Source: Longimicrobium sp.
Lineage (GTDB): Bacteria > Gemmatimonadota > Gemmatimonadetes > Longimicrobiales > Longimicrobiaceae
DNA length: 64,000 nt
Assembly (NCBI RefSeq): GCF_036388275.1
Contig: NZ_DASVSF010000051.1
Location: 105,535-169,534 of the forward strand
Direction of reading: 5' to 3'
Part shown: positions 29,172 through 37,709 of the stretch, one piece after another
Layout of the letters: each line of letters begins with the position of its first letter
Numbering within the stretch: the stretch's first letter is position 1
The notes under the pieces: generated by a model
Told to the model about the DNA's origin: nothing
The model's database searches: none
The model's input: the letters and a program-made list of their open reading frames with translations, nothing else
Position numbers and translations under genes: made by a program

Positions 29172-29840
29172 TCACCGGTCGGCCAGGCCGCGGAACACGC
29201 CGGCCGTGCGCAGGGCAAGGGCCTTGGAGCGGCCCACCCACTCCAACTCGGCGACCACGCGGTGGCGCTCCACGAACGCATCGGTAACCATGGGGGTGGC
29301 CGCGAACTCCGCGGCCAGAGCGGGAGGCACGAGCAGCAGGAAGTCTTCGCGCTGCGCCTCGCCCGAGGGTCCCCACTTGCACTCCGCGGCGGGTACGCGG
29401 CCTTCCTGGATGAGGCTGGCCACCAGGCGGCTGACGGTGTCGGCCGAGACGACGGTGTAGTTTCCCGGGGCCTCGCAGAACAGCTCCGCGCGGACGATGC
29501 GCCCGATGGCGGAATCGCCCTGCACCACCAGGCGCGCGAAGCCGGCGGCCCCGTAGGCGTCCTCGGGCGCGGTGACCGGGGCCTCGGTTTCGCGGACCGT
29601 GGTCTCGGGCGGCGCGTTGCGCGACACCAGCTTCTCGTCGGGCGGGCCCTCCGGCTCCCCATCGCCCAGGGAGTTGAACATCATCATCAGCAGCAGCGCG
29701 CCCACCACGCCGTACCCCACCAGCGCCCAGGAGCGACGCCAGGGGGGAACGGGGGTGCGGCGGTCGGACCTGCGTCGTTCGAGGCCGCGGCGGTCGCCTG
29801 CGCGCTCGCCCTGCCTGGGTTCGGGTTGCTGCTCCGCCAT
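29172..29840 (-). CDS. Single-pass membrane protein, unknown function
   Basis: 222 aa. A 35-residue basic cytoplasmic N-terminus (RRGLERRRSDRRTPVPPWRR) leads into one transmembrane helix (WALVGYGVVGALLLMMMF). A Pro/Glu-rich linker and a ~120-residue extracytoplasmic domain follow, with two cysteines (AELFCEAPGNY, PAAECKWGPSG) that could form a disulfide. No family recognised. It lies 12 nt downstream of the histidine kinase, so it is likely in the same operon, and could be an output or accessory of that signalling unit. That link is inference from position only. Confidence 0.7.
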   Translation of the reverse strand: MAEQQPEPRQGERAGDRRGLERRRSDRRTPVPPWRRSWALVGYGVVGALLLMMMFNSLGDGEPEGPPDEKLVSRNAPPETTVRETEAPVTAPEDAYGAAGFARLVVQGDSAIGRIVRAELFCEAPGNYTVVSADTVSRLVASLIQEGRVPAAECKWGPSGEAQREDFLLLVPPALAAEFAATPMVTDAFVERHRVVAELEWVGRSKALALRTAGVFRGLADR

Positions 29841-29852
29841 GTGGCCGTACTC

Positions 29853-31211
29853 TTAGGGTCGTGGATGGTCGTTCGGGCGGCCGGCCGCCGGGGGCAAGGT
29901 CAGCCGGAAGGTGCTGCCTACGCCCACCGTCGACGCCGCTTCCAGGGTGCCGCCCAGCGCGTGGGCCATGCGCCGGGCGATGGAAAGCCCCAGCCCGGTG
30001 CCGTCGCGGCCCGCCGCCTCGGTGTTGTCTTCGCGCGCCAGCTGCACGAACTCTTCGAAGATGCGGCCGAGGTCTTCCTGCGCAATCCCCGGCCCGCCGT
30101 CGGTCACCTCCAGCACCAGCCCGCCGTCGGCGCCGCGCGCCACCCGCGCCCACACCGGCGCGCCCTGGCCGTACTTCAGTGCGTTGGAAAGCAGGTTCAG
30201 CACGATCTGCCGCAGCCGGCGCGGATCGGTGACCACGCGCACCGGCTCGCCATCCACCCGGCGCATCTCGGCCCCGGCCTGCGCGGCGACGGGGCGCAGC
30301 GTCTCGAGCATGTCGTCGACCAGGGCGGCGGCGTCCACGTCCTGCGTGGCCAGCTCGGCCTTGCCCAGCTCCAGGCGCGACAGGTCCAGCACGTCGTCCA
30401 CCAGCTCCCGCAGGTGCCGGGCCGCGCGCTGCGAGCGCTCCACCGCCAGCTCCTGCTGTTCGCTGAGCGATCCGTACACCTCGGCCAGCAGCAGGTCGTT
30501 GTAGCCCATCACCGCGTTGATGGGCGTGCGCAGCTCGTGGTTCATGGCCGAGTAGAACCGGTTGCGCGCGTTCAGGGCAATCTGCAGCTCGCGGGTGCGG
30601 CGCTCCAGCTGCTGATTGGTGGCCAGCAGCTGGTCCTGCCCGGCGTGAAGCTCCTCGGTCATGGCCAGGAGCTCCTCGTTCTGCGCCTCCATCTCCTCGT
30701 TCTGCCCCTGCAGGGCGCGCGACAGCCGCTCGTTCTCCGTCAGCTCGCGCTCCAGCTCGGCCAGGGCGCGCGCCAGGCGGGCCTTTTCCTTGGCCAGCTG
30801 GCGCTGCGTGTTGGCCTGCTCGGAATTGACGGCGGCCAGCTCCTCGTACAGCGCGTCGAAGCGCGGGTCGCGGGGGCACTCCACCAGCCACACCCGGTCG
30901 CCGCCCTCGTCCCACACGGGGTAGAAGGAGCGGGGCTCCAGGGCGTCGCGCCCCGCCAGCATCAGCTCCCACGCCGGCACCGCGGCGGGGTCCTGGCCGG
31001 CGCGCGGCTCGCGGGCGAGGATGGCGTCCAGCTTTCGGCGCGACGCCGGGTCGAGCACCGTGGCGAAGGGCTGCCCGCCCACGCCGCGCTCCAGGGCGCG
31101 TTCCAGGTAGCCGTTGGATTCCAGGACCATCCCGGCACGGTCGAGCGCCAGCACCGCGCCCGGAAAGGCGCGCAGCACGGGGGGAAGGCCCGAAGTGGTG
31201 GCCGAGGTCAT
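29853..31211 (-). CDS. Histidine kinase with PAS-like input and long coiled coil
   Basis: 452 aa from the ATG at 31211, which overlaps the B12-protein stop (ATGA). Residues ~10-110 are PAS-like (AVLALDRAGMVLESNGYLER). Residues ~135-215 are a long Glu/Gln/Leu coiled coil (KARLARALAELERELTENER). HisKA follows with SAMNHELRTPINAVMGYNDL, then HATPase_c with NLLSNALKYG, DGGPGIAQED and GTGLGLSIARRMA. No membrane segment. The overlap with the cobalamin-binding gene suggests that protein supplies its signal. No response regulator is encoded in the operon. Confidence 0.9.
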   Translation of the reverse strand: MTSATTSGLPPVLRAFPGAVLALDRAGMVLESNGYLERALERGVGGQPFATVLDPASRRKLDAILAREPRAGQDPAAVPAWELMLAGRDALEPRSFYPVWDEGGDRVWLVECPRDPRFDALYEELAAVNSEQANTQRQLAKEKARLARALAELERELTENERLSRALQGQNEEMEAQNEELLAMTEELHAGQDQLLATNQQLERRTRELQIALNARNRFYSAMNHELRTPINAVMGYNDLLLAEVYGSLSEQQELAVERSQRAARHLRELVDDVLDLSRLELGKAELATQDVDAAALVDDMLETLRPVAAQAGAEMRRVDGEPVRVVTDPRRLRQIVLNLLSNALKYGQGAPVWARVARGADGGLVLEVTDGGPGIAQEDLGRIFEEFVQLAREDNTEAAGRDGTGLGLSIARRMAHALGGTLEAASTVGVGSTFRLTLPPAAGRPNDHPRP

Positions 31212-31858
31212 ACCGATACTCTCTCCTTCAGCAGCCGGGCCGCCTGCACCGCGTCCGCCGCGGTGAGGTCGGCACCCAGGCGTTCCGCCAGCCCGGGATC
31301 GTCGGCGAAGGCGCGCCCGCCGACGGCGATCAGCGGGGCGGCGCCGGGCATGGCCTCGCGGATGGCGTCGATCGTCGCGCGCACCCGCGGCAGGTGCGGC
31401 GAGATGCTCGCCGAGAGCGCCACCACGTGCGGCCGCCGCTCGCGCACCATCGCCACCAGGTCTTCGATGGGCACGGTGGCGCCCAGGAACACCGTGTCCC
31501 AGCCCTCCATCTCCAGCACGTCGCAGATCATCCGCAGCCCCAGCTCGTGCCGCTCGGTGTCGGCGCAGGCGGCGATCAGCAGCGGCCCGGCCGCTCCCCC
31601 GCCGCGGAACAGCTCGTCGTACAGCCGCGCCATGGCGGCCTGGGTGATGGCCGTGGCCAGGTGCTCGTCGGCCACGGTGATGCGGTTTTCCTGCCACAGC
31701 CGGCCGATGTCGCGCATGGCCGGCTGGAACACCCCCAGGTACAGCTCGCGCAGCCCGATTCCGTCGCGGAACGCCTCGTCCACCACCCCGAAGGCCGTCC
31801 TGCGGCTTCCCTCGAGCACGGCGGCCAGGTAGCGCTCGCGCGCCTCGTCCAGCGTCAC
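31208..31858 (-). CDS. Stand-alone cobalamin-binding protein of photoreceptor type (CarH/AerR-like sensor domain)
   Basis: 216 aa starting at a GTG that overlaps the preceding stop (GTGA). Residues ~1-85 are the four-helix cap of B12-binding-2 domains, with LWQENRITVADEHLAT. The W-x9-EH spacing is the hallmark of light-sensing cobalamin proteins such as CarH, where these residues line the upper face of adenosylcobalamin. Residues ~90-215 are the Rossmann B12-binding domain with ADTERHELGLRM (lower His ligand), VVALSASISPHL and VGGRAF. There is no DNA-binding domain, unlike CarH, so it resembles the short AerR form. It is sandwiched between overlapping genes. Confidence 0.88.
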   Translation of the reverse strand: MTLDEARERYLAAVLEGSRRTAFGVVDEAFRDGIGLRELYLGVFQPAMRDIGRLWQENRITVADEHLATAITQAAMARLYDELFRGGGAAGPLLIAACADTERHELGLRMICDVLEMEGWDTVFLGATVPIEDLVAMVRERRPHVVALSASISPHLPRVRATIDAIREAMPGAAPLIAVGGRAFADDPGLAERLGADLTAADAVQAARLLKERVSV

Positions 31859-32244
31859 GCCGCCGCCCGGGGGCGCAGCATCGCGAGCCCCGCGCGGAGA
31901 CTCACGGTGGCGGCCTCGGCCTCGTCCGGCGCCAGCCGGGCGCGCAGCTCGTCATCCATCAATTCCAGCGAGCGCGCCAGGTCGCGGGTGGGCACGCCGC
32001 GGGAGCGCAGCAGCTCGTCGCACCAGGCGATGTACCGCGCGAAGCAGGGCGGATCGTCCAGCTCCACGGCGGGGGCCAGGTGCTCCAGGTTGTACCGCAT
32101 GTCCTGAAGGCACTTGGCGCGCCCGCGCTCGCCGTAGCGGGCCAGCAGCCCCGGATTCTCACGGTACATGGCCTCGGTCACCGCCCGGGCGATCTCGCCC
32201 AGGCGGTCCAGCATGACGGTGGCCGCGCGCTCGCCCGGCGTCAT
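31855..32244 (-). CDS. Helical protein encoded with the B12 sensor, unknown function
   Basis: 129 aa from the ATG at 32244, chosen because it overlaps the ABM gene stop as ATGA (an ATG three codons earlier is possible). It is predicted all-helical: AVTEAMYRENPGLLARYGER, CLQDMRYNLEHLAPAVELDD, FARYIAWCDELLRSRGVPTR, LARSLELMDDELRARL. I believe similar domains occur beside or inside B12-binding regulators, but cannot verify that here. Overlap with genes on both sides means it is made together with the cobalamin protein and kinase, so an adaptor or partner role is plausible. Confidence 0.75.
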   Translation of the reverse strand: MTPGERAATVMLDRLGEIARAVTEAMYRENPGLLARYGERGRAKCLQDMRYNLEHLAPAVELDDPPCFARYIAWCDELLRSRGVPTRDLARSLELMDDELRARLAPDEAEAATVSLRAGLAMLRPRAAA

Positions 32245-32564
32245 GCCAGCCACTCCGGCTGCGCGCGCGAATCCATCAGCACCTCGAACGCCTCGTGCCG
32301 CACCTCGGTGCGGCCCATGATCTCTCCCGGCTCCCGCGCGTGCGACACGGCGTGCTCGCGGCTTCGCATGTATTCACGAAAGGCCTCGCGGCTTTCCCAC
32401 GCGGTGAGAAAGGTGTGCGTGGCCTCGCCGGCCTGCGGCCGCAGCAGCTGCAGGTACAGAAATCCGGGAAAGCCGTCCACCAGGCCGGAGCGCTGGCGAA
32501 AGTGGCGCTCCAGCTCTCCGCGGTCGGCTTCGGGTACGGTAAGGTGAGAGATGAACACAAACAT
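32241..32564 (-). CDS. Antibiotic biosynthesis monooxygenase (ABM) domain protein
   Basis: 107 aa from the ATG at 32564 (MFVFISHLTVPEADRGELER); the frame is open upstream without similarity. Single dimeric ferredoxin-like ABM domain: RSGLVDGFPGFLYLQLLRPQ, THTFLTAWESREAFREYMRS, SREHAVSHAREPGEIMG. The His/Trp pattern resembles heme-degrading IsdG/HmoB-type members more than quinol oxygenases, but that split is uncertain. First of the overlapping group that continues with the helical protein, B12 sensor and kinase. Confidence 0.85.
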   Translation of the reverse strand: MFVFISHLTVPEADRGELERHFRQRSGLVDGFPGFLYLQLLRPQAGEATHTFLTAWESREAFREYMRSREHAVSHAREPGEIMGRTEVRHEAFEVLMDSRAQPEWLA

Positions 32565-32628
32565 CTGATCTTTCGCGCGCTCGGACCCGGGTGGAGAAGT
32601 AAGCGGCGCGCGGCTTCTCCGCAAGCAC

Positions 32629-33240
32629 TCATCTGTTTTCCGCCCCGCGGTTCTCACCGCCCGCCCCCGCTCCCGTCGCGCCCGTGCGCCAGTCCCACAG
32701 GGCCAGGGCGGCGACCACGCTGGAAGTGTCGATCTCGCCTTCCAGCACGCGCCGCCTCACCTCGCCGAGCTTCAGCAGGCACACGCGCGTGTCCTCGCCC
32801 TCGTCCAGGTCTCGCTCGCCGGCGCGGCGCGCGTTGCGGACCACCGTGGCGTACACGCGAGTGGTTTGCCACGACGGGTTGAGCACCACGCAGCCGATGC
32901 ACTCGGGGTCGTCGCCCGCGTACCCGGTTTCTTCGCGCAGCTCGCGGGCGGCGGCTTCCTCCGGTGTCTCGCCCTCGTCGATGATGCCGCTGGGCGTTTC
33001 CAGCGTCACGCGCTGCACCGGGTGCCGCCACTGCCGCACCATCACCAGCTCGTCGTTCGAGGTGATGGCGATGACCGTCACCGCGTCCGGCGCGTCGGCG
33101 ATGTGGAAGGTGTACTCCGAGCCGTCGTCCGGCGACCGGGCGCGGATGGCCCGGGCGCTGAAGATCTCGAAATCGCCCTTGTGCTCCTGGCCGATGACCG
33201 GCCACGGCTGCGGCCTTCCCGTTTCGTTGCGCTCCGCCAC
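32629..33240 (-). CDS. NUDIX hydrolase, ADP-ribose pyrophosphatase type
   Basis: 203 aa from the GTG at 33240, chosen for the AGGGAGGAGG site just upstream; later Met codons would remove a conserved strand. The NUDIX box is complete (GIIDEGETPEEAAARELREE followed by TGY), preceded by VMVRQWRHPVQRVTLETPSG as in ADP-ribose pyrophosphatases. It would hydrolyse ADP-ribose or related nucleoside diphosphates. It precedes the ABM/B12/kinase operon by 64 nt on the same strand and may be its first gene. The start region is divergent from the gene at 33434. Confidence 0.9.
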   Translation of the reverse strand: MAERNETGRPQPWPVIGQEHKGDFEIFSARAIRARSPDDGSEYTFHIADAPDAVTVIAITSNDELVMVRQWRHPVQRVTLETPSGIIDEGETPEEAAARELREETGYAGDDPECIGCVVLNPSWQTTRVYATVVRNARRAGERDLDEGEDTRVCLLKLGEVRRRVLEGEIDTSSVVAALALWDWRTGATGAGAGGENRGAENR

Positions 33241-33433
33241 CCGCGTCCTCCTCCCTGGGTTCGATGAAGGGACGCGGCCAATGCACATCCCGGGCCGGGC
33301 CGGTGGTAACTGGTTGCGGGCGCGGGGGTTGGGAGCGGAGTGAGCAACGGGGTAAGGGGGGATGGGCGCGGCTTGTGCGTTTCCTGCACCGGCCAAGATT
33401 CTGATTTTGAGGAAATTCACCGCGGAGGCCGCG

Positions 33434-33670
33434 ATGCACAGGGTACGCGTGGTGCGCTCGTATTATGACCAGTCGGAGCCGTTCATCGGCCGCACCGGCG
33501 AGGTGATCGGCCACTGGGGCGCCGACAACAACGAGGATGGGCGCGACGGGTTCATGGTGCAGTTCGAGGACGGCACCGTGATCGGCGTCTCGGAGAACGA
33601 GGTGGAGGACGTGGCGGACGACGACGTGACCGGCGAGGTGGGCGCCGTGGACGCCGAGCCGCAGGTCTGA
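33434..33670 (+). CDS. Small acidic protein, unknown function
   Basis: 78 aa from the ATG at 33434, with a GGAGG site. The N-terminal ~50 residues look like a small beta-barrel (MHRVRVVRSYYDQSEPFIGR, TGEVIGHWG, DGFMVQFEDGTVIGVSENEV), perhaps KOW/SH3-like. The tail is very acidic (EDVADDDVTGEVGAVDAEPQ). The good ribosome site and ordered N-terminus support a real gene. No function can be assigned. Confidence 0.7.
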   Translation: MHRVRVVRSYYDQSEPFIGRTGEVIGHWGADNNEDGRDGFMVQFEDGTVIGVSENEVEDVADDDVTGEVGAVDAEPQV

Positions 33671-33730
33671 TCGACTCATTCGTGGCGGATGCGGACCGGC
33701 GCAGCCGCGGCCCCGGCGTCCAGAGCGAAG

Positions 33731-33807
33731 TGTGTGGCGGAGCCCTCAGTCGCTGCAATCGATGGTGTGCGGGCAGGGCTCTCCGAGGTCGCTCCATCGG
33801 AATGACA
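33731..33807 (+). repeat. Family C repeat, copy 2
   Basis: TGTGTGGCGGAGCCCTCAGT at the left, GTCGCTCCATCGGAATGACA at the right; inner part GATGGTGTGCGGGCAGGGCT as in copy 4. Confidence 0.8.
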
Positions 33808-33836
33808 AGTCGCGTTTCGGCCGGCGCGGCGCCTTC

Positions 33837-33912
33837 TGTCATCCCGACGGAGCGGCCACACCGAAACGGCCCCCGCGACGTAGACCGCAGCGACCGAGGG
33901 ATCCGCCACACA
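33837..33912 (-). repeat. Family C repeat, copy 3 (inverted)
   Basis: TGTCATCCCGACGGAGCGGC at the left, CGAGGGATCCGCCACACA at the right. The inner part differs from copies 2 and 4. Confidence 0.75.
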
Positions 33913-34034
33913 CGCTGCGAAACGGCTGCCGGCCGTAGCCTGAGCCGGACCGCTGTTTTCAGGCGTGTAACCGCTGACGAGCGAACGGCACCCCGGCAAT
34001 TATGTGTCTGCCGTCCCGGCGCAGGGTCGCGGGC

Positions 34035-34113
34035 TGTGTGGCGGATCCCTCAGTCGCTGCTATCGATGGTGTGCGGGCAGGGCTCTCCGAAGTCGCTCCA
34101 TCGGGATGACATC
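34035..34113 (+). repeat. Family C repeat, copy 4
   Basis: TGTGTGGCGGATCCCTCAGT at the left, CGCTCCATCGGGATGACATC at the right. Nearly identical to copy 2, so recently related. Confidence 0.8.
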
Positions 34114-34167
34114 GTGCGCTTCGGCAGGTGCGGTGCGCGTGCAGGTGAAGCTTCGTTCAAAGCGGGG

Positions 34168-34192
34168 CGCCCCGGGCATGATGCTCGGGGCG
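34168..34192 (-). terminator. Terminator of the gene at 34213
   Basis: Stem CGCCCCGGGCAT / ATGCTCGGGGCG with a 1-nt centre and one G-T pair, 20 nt past the stop on the minus strand. Confidence 0.6.
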
Positions 34193-34212
34193 CGTTCCGT
34201 TGGTTACCGAAG

Positions 34213-34629
34213 TTACTCCGCCTTGGCTGTCATCCAGTCCGGGCGCCCGTCGTCTTCGTCGGGCTCCAGCAGGCCGAACAGCTGGACCTGCCTGCGGCGC
34301 AGCCGATTGGCGTGCATGAACGCCTCTTCCTCCGTCTCGCCGAACCCCTCCCAGGCAGACGCGGGCTCGCCCCACGGACCGGGCTTGCTCCACGGCGACT
34401 CGGGGCCGTGCATGCGGGCCGACCGCCAGGGGTGCGCGAACGGGTCCAGGTACGTTCCCAATATGCGCCCCTCGCGATCGATCACCACGCCCACGGCCCC
34501 GCCGCGGCTGTGACGGCGGCGGCGCAGGTGCCGGTACAGGTGATACCCGCCGTCCAGCACCAGTCCCGCCATCATCACCACAGCAAGGACGAGCACCAGG
34601 TCCAGCGCCAGCGTCTTCATCACGTTCAT
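34213..34629 (-). CDS. Membrane-anchored protein, unknown function
   Basis: 138 aa from the ATG at 34629, with a GGAGG site; longer frames lack one. One transmembrane helix near the N-terminus (TLALDLVLVLAVVMMAGLVL) is followed by an arginine-rich stretch (HLYRHLRRRRHSRGG) and a soluble part with VVIDREGRILGTYLDPFAHP and a Trp/Pro-rich segment. No family recognised. It is divergent from the large metalloprotease gene. Confidence 0.65.
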   Translation of the reverse strand: MNVMKTLALDLVLVLAVVMMAGLVLDGGYHLYRHLRRRRHSRGGAVGVVIDREGRILGTYLDPFAHPWRSARMHGPESPWSKPGPWGEPASAWEGFGETEEEAFMHANRLRRRQVQLFGLLEPDEDDGRPDWMTAKAE

Positions 34630-35023
34630 ACGTTTTTCCTCCGTGTCCCCTCCCCCGGGGACCGGATCAGAATACACCCGAGCAATTCTTCGTTCCACCC
34701 CGGCGTGTCCGCGGAAAAGCGCTCGACGGAACGACGCTTGCGGACGCCCCGGGCTTGCGGGAAACCGCACGGGAGCTGACGATGAACGGCCCTCGCCCGT
34801 CACGCGGCGCGGCACCAGGCCATGAAAGCCCACCAGGATCGCAACGCCCGACGCCCCCCGTCTCTGACAAAGGGAGGCCGGCCGCATCCGGCGCACCCGG
34901 CATGATTCGTCCCCCGTGGCACGGATCGGAGGCGGCGGCGCTTGCCGTCCGCATTCCGGGGTGCTACGCTTTTAGCAGGCCGCCGCACGGCCGCCGAGCA
35001 TCCATTCCCGGAGCGACAACCCT
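34630..35023. promoter_or_regulatory. Divergent intergenic region with metalloprotease promoter
   Basis: 394 nt between divergent genes. On the plus strand a -35 TTGCCG (34942-34947) and an extended -10 TGC-TACGCT (34962-34970) are 17 nt apart, giving a leader of about 45 nt to the metalloprotease ATG. Nothing else recognisable is seen; the opposite promoter was not found. Confidence 0.4.
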
Positions 35024-37597
35024 ATGAAGTACAGCCTTACCGTGGTACTGGCGGCCGCATTGGTGGCGGGGTGCACCCCACCCCGGCCGCCCGCGTCCGG
35101 CCCAACCCCCGCGCCCGGTGGTGCACCCGGCGCGCGCACCGGTGCACCCGCCCCGGACGGCGCCGATGCCGGCGGCGACGCGGGCGGCGGGGGAGGAGGA
35201 GGCATGCGCGCGGCGCGCCCCCGCGCCTACTCGTCGGTCATCACCTCCGAGGCGCGCTCGCGCCGCGGGATGTTCGGGGTGCACCAGGTGGGTGACAAGC
35301 TCTTCTTCGAAATCCCGCGGGCGGAGCTGAACAAGGACATGCTGCTGGTGGGGCGCTACGCCCGCGCCGCGGCCACCCCGCCCAACCTGCCCCCTGGGCA
35401 GTTCGGCAACTACGGCGGCGACCAGTTCGTAGAGCGCACCATGCGCTGGGAGCGCAACGGCAACCGGGTGATCCTCCGCTCGCCGCAGTTCGACATCACC
35501 GCCGACACCTCGCTCTCGGTGTACCGCGCCGTGGAGTCGTCGAACTACGCGCCCATCATCGCCGTGCTCAACGTGGAAGCGTACGGCGCCGACTCGGCCG
35601 CCGTGGTCGACGTCACGCGGCTCTTCACCACCAGCGTTCCGGAGATCGCCGGCATCCGCGGGACCATCGATGCTTCGCGGTCGTACGTGGAGCGCGCCGT
35701 CGCCTTCCCCGACAACGTGGAGATCGAGGCCACCCAGACCGGCGTGCCCACCCCCGCCGGTGCGGGCGGCTCGGCGCCGCAGGGGCCGAACGCCCCGCCG
35801 CGGCTGGCGCAGAGCATCCTGGCCCACTGGAGCCTGGTGCGCCTTCCCGAGGTGCCCATGATGCCGCGCCGCTTCGACGAGCGCGTCGGCTTCTTCTCCA
35901 TCAACCAGGTGGACTTTGGCACCGACGAGCACCGCTCGGCCCAGCGGCGCTACATCACCCGCTACCGGCTGGAGTGCTCGGAGCGGCGCGAGGGCGACCT
36001 TTGCTACCCCAAGAAGCCCATCGTGTACTACGTGGACCCGGCGACGCCCGACCGTTGGAAGCCGTTCGTGCGCGCCGGGATCATCGAGTGGCAGCAGGCC
36101 TTCGAGGCCGCGGGGTTCAAGGACGGGATCATTCCGGGCGAGGTCCCGGCGAACGACCCCGACTGGTCGCCCGAGGACATCCGCCACACGGTGGTCCGCT
36201 GGCTTCCGTCCACCACCGAGAACGCGGTGGGCCCGCACGTGCACGACCCGCGCACGGGCGAGATCCTGAACGGCTCGGTGCGGATGTTCCACAACATCCT
36301 CAACCTGCAGCGCTCGTGGTACTTCACGCAGGCAGCGGCGATCGACCCGCGCGCCCGCATGCTTCCCATGCCGGACTCGCTGATGGGCAAGCTTCTGCAG
36401 TTCGTGGTGGCGCACGAGATCGGGCACACCATCGGCTTGCAGCACGACCAGATCGGCAGCTCCACGTACCCGGCGGACAGCGTGCGCAGCCCCACGTGGG
36501 TCGCCAAGATGGGGCACTCGCCCAGCATCATGGACTACTCGCGCTTCAACTACGTGGCGCAGCCGGAAGACAACATTCCGCTGGAGCACATCATTCCGCG
36601 GGTGGGGCCGTACGACCGCTACGCCATCATGTGGGGGTACAAGCCCATCCCCGGCGCGCGCACCAGCGACGAGGAGCGCCCCACGCTGGAGCGGTGGTCG
36701 CGGATGCAGGACACGGTGCCCTGGTACCGCTTCTCGGCCAACAATGAGTACGGCGCCTTCGGCACGCAGAGCGAGGCGGTGGGCGACGCGGACCCGGTGA
36801 AGTCCACGGCGCTCGGCTTCCGCAACATCGCCCGGGTCGTCGGCTACATCCCCGGCGCCAGCACGCGCCCGGGTGAGGACAACTCCGACATGCGCGAGCT
36901 GTACGACCGCACCGTGCAGCAGTGGTCCACCGAGGCCAACCACGTGGCGACGATGGTGGCCGGCGGAACCGTGCAGTACAAGTCGGGGAGCCAGCCCGGC
37001 GCGGTGTACGCGCCGATGCCGGCGGCGCGCCAGATGGAAGCGGTGCGGTTCCTCAACGAGAACGTCTTCCGCACCCCGCAGTACCTGATCCGGCCGGACA
37101 TCGCCAGCCGCATCGAGGCGGGGGGGATGATCAACCGCATCAACGCCGCGCAGTTCCGCGTGCTGAACACCCTGCTGGACGACGGCCGGCTGAACCGCCT
37201 GCTGGAGCAGGAAGCCCTGGGCCGCACGCGCGACCTGGTGTACCCGCTGGCGAACATGCTGGGCGACGTGCGCCGCGGCATCTGGTCGGAGATCGGCACG
37301 GCGCGCCCGGTGATCGACCCGTACCGGCGCGAGCTCCAGATGGACTACCTGGCGCTGATCGACCGCAAGCTGAACCCGCCCGAGACCCCGGCCGGCGCCA
37401 CGCCGCAGCCGCAGTTCCCGGGCGCGCCGCGCGTGTTTCCGCTGTCGGAAGACGCCAAGTCGCAGCTCCGCGGCGAGCTGGTGTCGCTGCGCACGGAGCT
37501 GACGCGCAGCCTGCCGCGCGCGGGCGACCGCGCCACCACGCTGCACCTGCAGGGCGCGATCAACCGGATCAGCGACATCCTGGACCCGAACGACTGA
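35024..37597 (+). CDS. Zinc-dependent metalloprotease lipoprotein (DUF5117/DUF4953 family)
   Basis: 857 aa. The lipoprotein signal MKYSLTVVLAAALVAGC is followed by a ~45-residue Pro/Gly/Ala linker. The DUF5118/DUF5117-like N-terminal region (MLLVGRYARAA, FVERTMRWERNGNRVILRSP) precedes the metzincin catalytic core, with VVAHEIGHTIGLQHDQIGSS (HExxHxxGxxH, near residue 465) and the Met-turn PSIMDYSRFNY about 35 residues on. A C-terminal DUF4953 region runs to the end, with a helical tail. Large secreted zinc peptidases of this kind are common in Gemmatimonadota and Bacteroidota; substrates unknown. It has its own promoter and terminator and is therefore monocistronic. Confidence 0.92.
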   Translation: MKYSLTVVLAAALVAGCTPPRPPASGPTPAPGGAPGARTGAPAPDGADAGGDAGGGGGGGMRAARPRAYSSVITSEARSRRGMFGVHQVGDKLFFEIPRAELNKDMLLVGRYARAAATPPNLPPGQFGNYGGDQFVERTMRWERNGNRVILRSPQFDITADTSLSVYRAVESSNYAPIIAVLNVEAYGADSAAVVDVTRLFTTSVPEIAGIRGTIDASRSYVERAVAFPDNVEIEATQTGVPTPAGAGGSAPQGPNAPPRLAQSILAHWSLVRLPEVPMMPRRFDERVGFFSINQVDFGTDEHRSAQRRYITRYRLECSERREGDLCYPKKPIVYYVDPATPDRWKPFVRAGIIEWQQAFEAAGFKDGIIPGEVPANDPDWSPEDIRHTVVRWLPSTTENAVGPHVHDPRTGEILNGSVRMFHNILNLQRSWYFTQAAAIDPRARMLPMPDSLMGKLLQFVVAHEIGHTIGLQHDQIGSSTYPADSVRSPTWVAKMGHSPSIMDYSRFNYVAQPEDNIPLEHIIPRVGPYDRYAIMWGYKPIPGARTSDEERPTLERWSRMQDTVPWYRFSANNEYGAFGTQSEAVGDADPVKSTALGFRNIARVVGYIPGASTRPGEDNSDMRELYDRTVQQWSTEANHVATMVAGGTVQYKSGSQPGAVYAPMPAARQMEAVRFLNENVFRTPQYLIRPDIASRIEAGGMINRINAAQFRVLNTLLDDGRLNRLLEQEALGRTRDLVYPLANMLGDVRRGIWSEIGTARPVIDPYRRELQMDYLALIDRKLNPPETPAGATPQPQFPGAPRVFPLSEDAKSQLRGELVSLRTELTRSLPRAGDRATTLHLQGAINRISDILDPND

Positions 37598-37644
37598 CGC
37601 GGTCCGCGCGCCGCCGTCAGGCGCACGAACACAGTCAGTAGATG

Positions 37645-37688
37645 GAAATCGGCAGCCGCGGACGATCCTGTCCGCGGCTGCCGATTTC
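37645..37688. terminator. Strong bidirectional terminator
   Basis: Perfect 19-bp stem GAAATCGGCAGCCGCGGAC / GTCCGCGGCTGCCGATTTC, 6-nt loop, between the convergent metalloprotease and zinc-ribbon genes. Confidence 0.85.
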
Positions 37689-37709
37689 ATTCGTGCAGGC
37701 CGATGGGGG

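Larger units (their letters stand above)
33671..34212. repeat. Intergenic region with three family C repeats and a terminator
   Basis: 542 nt with no gene. Family C copies lie at 33731-33807, 33837-33912 (inverted) and 34035-34113. The remaining bases hold only the terminator hairpin at 34168-34192. The first two C copies face each other 29 nt apart and would form a long hairpin if transcribed together. Confidence 0.75.

Noticed and set aside
27856..30972. Apparent 1038-residue protein fusing kinase-region sequence to the dipeptidase
   Set aside because: The kinase is in a different frame. The first ~610 residues are a shadow, and the dipeptidase has its own signal peptide and start at 29139.
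29016..31832. 938-residue plus-strand frame opposite the kinase operon
   Set aside because: Antisense shadow over four overlapping minus-strand genes with clear motifs.
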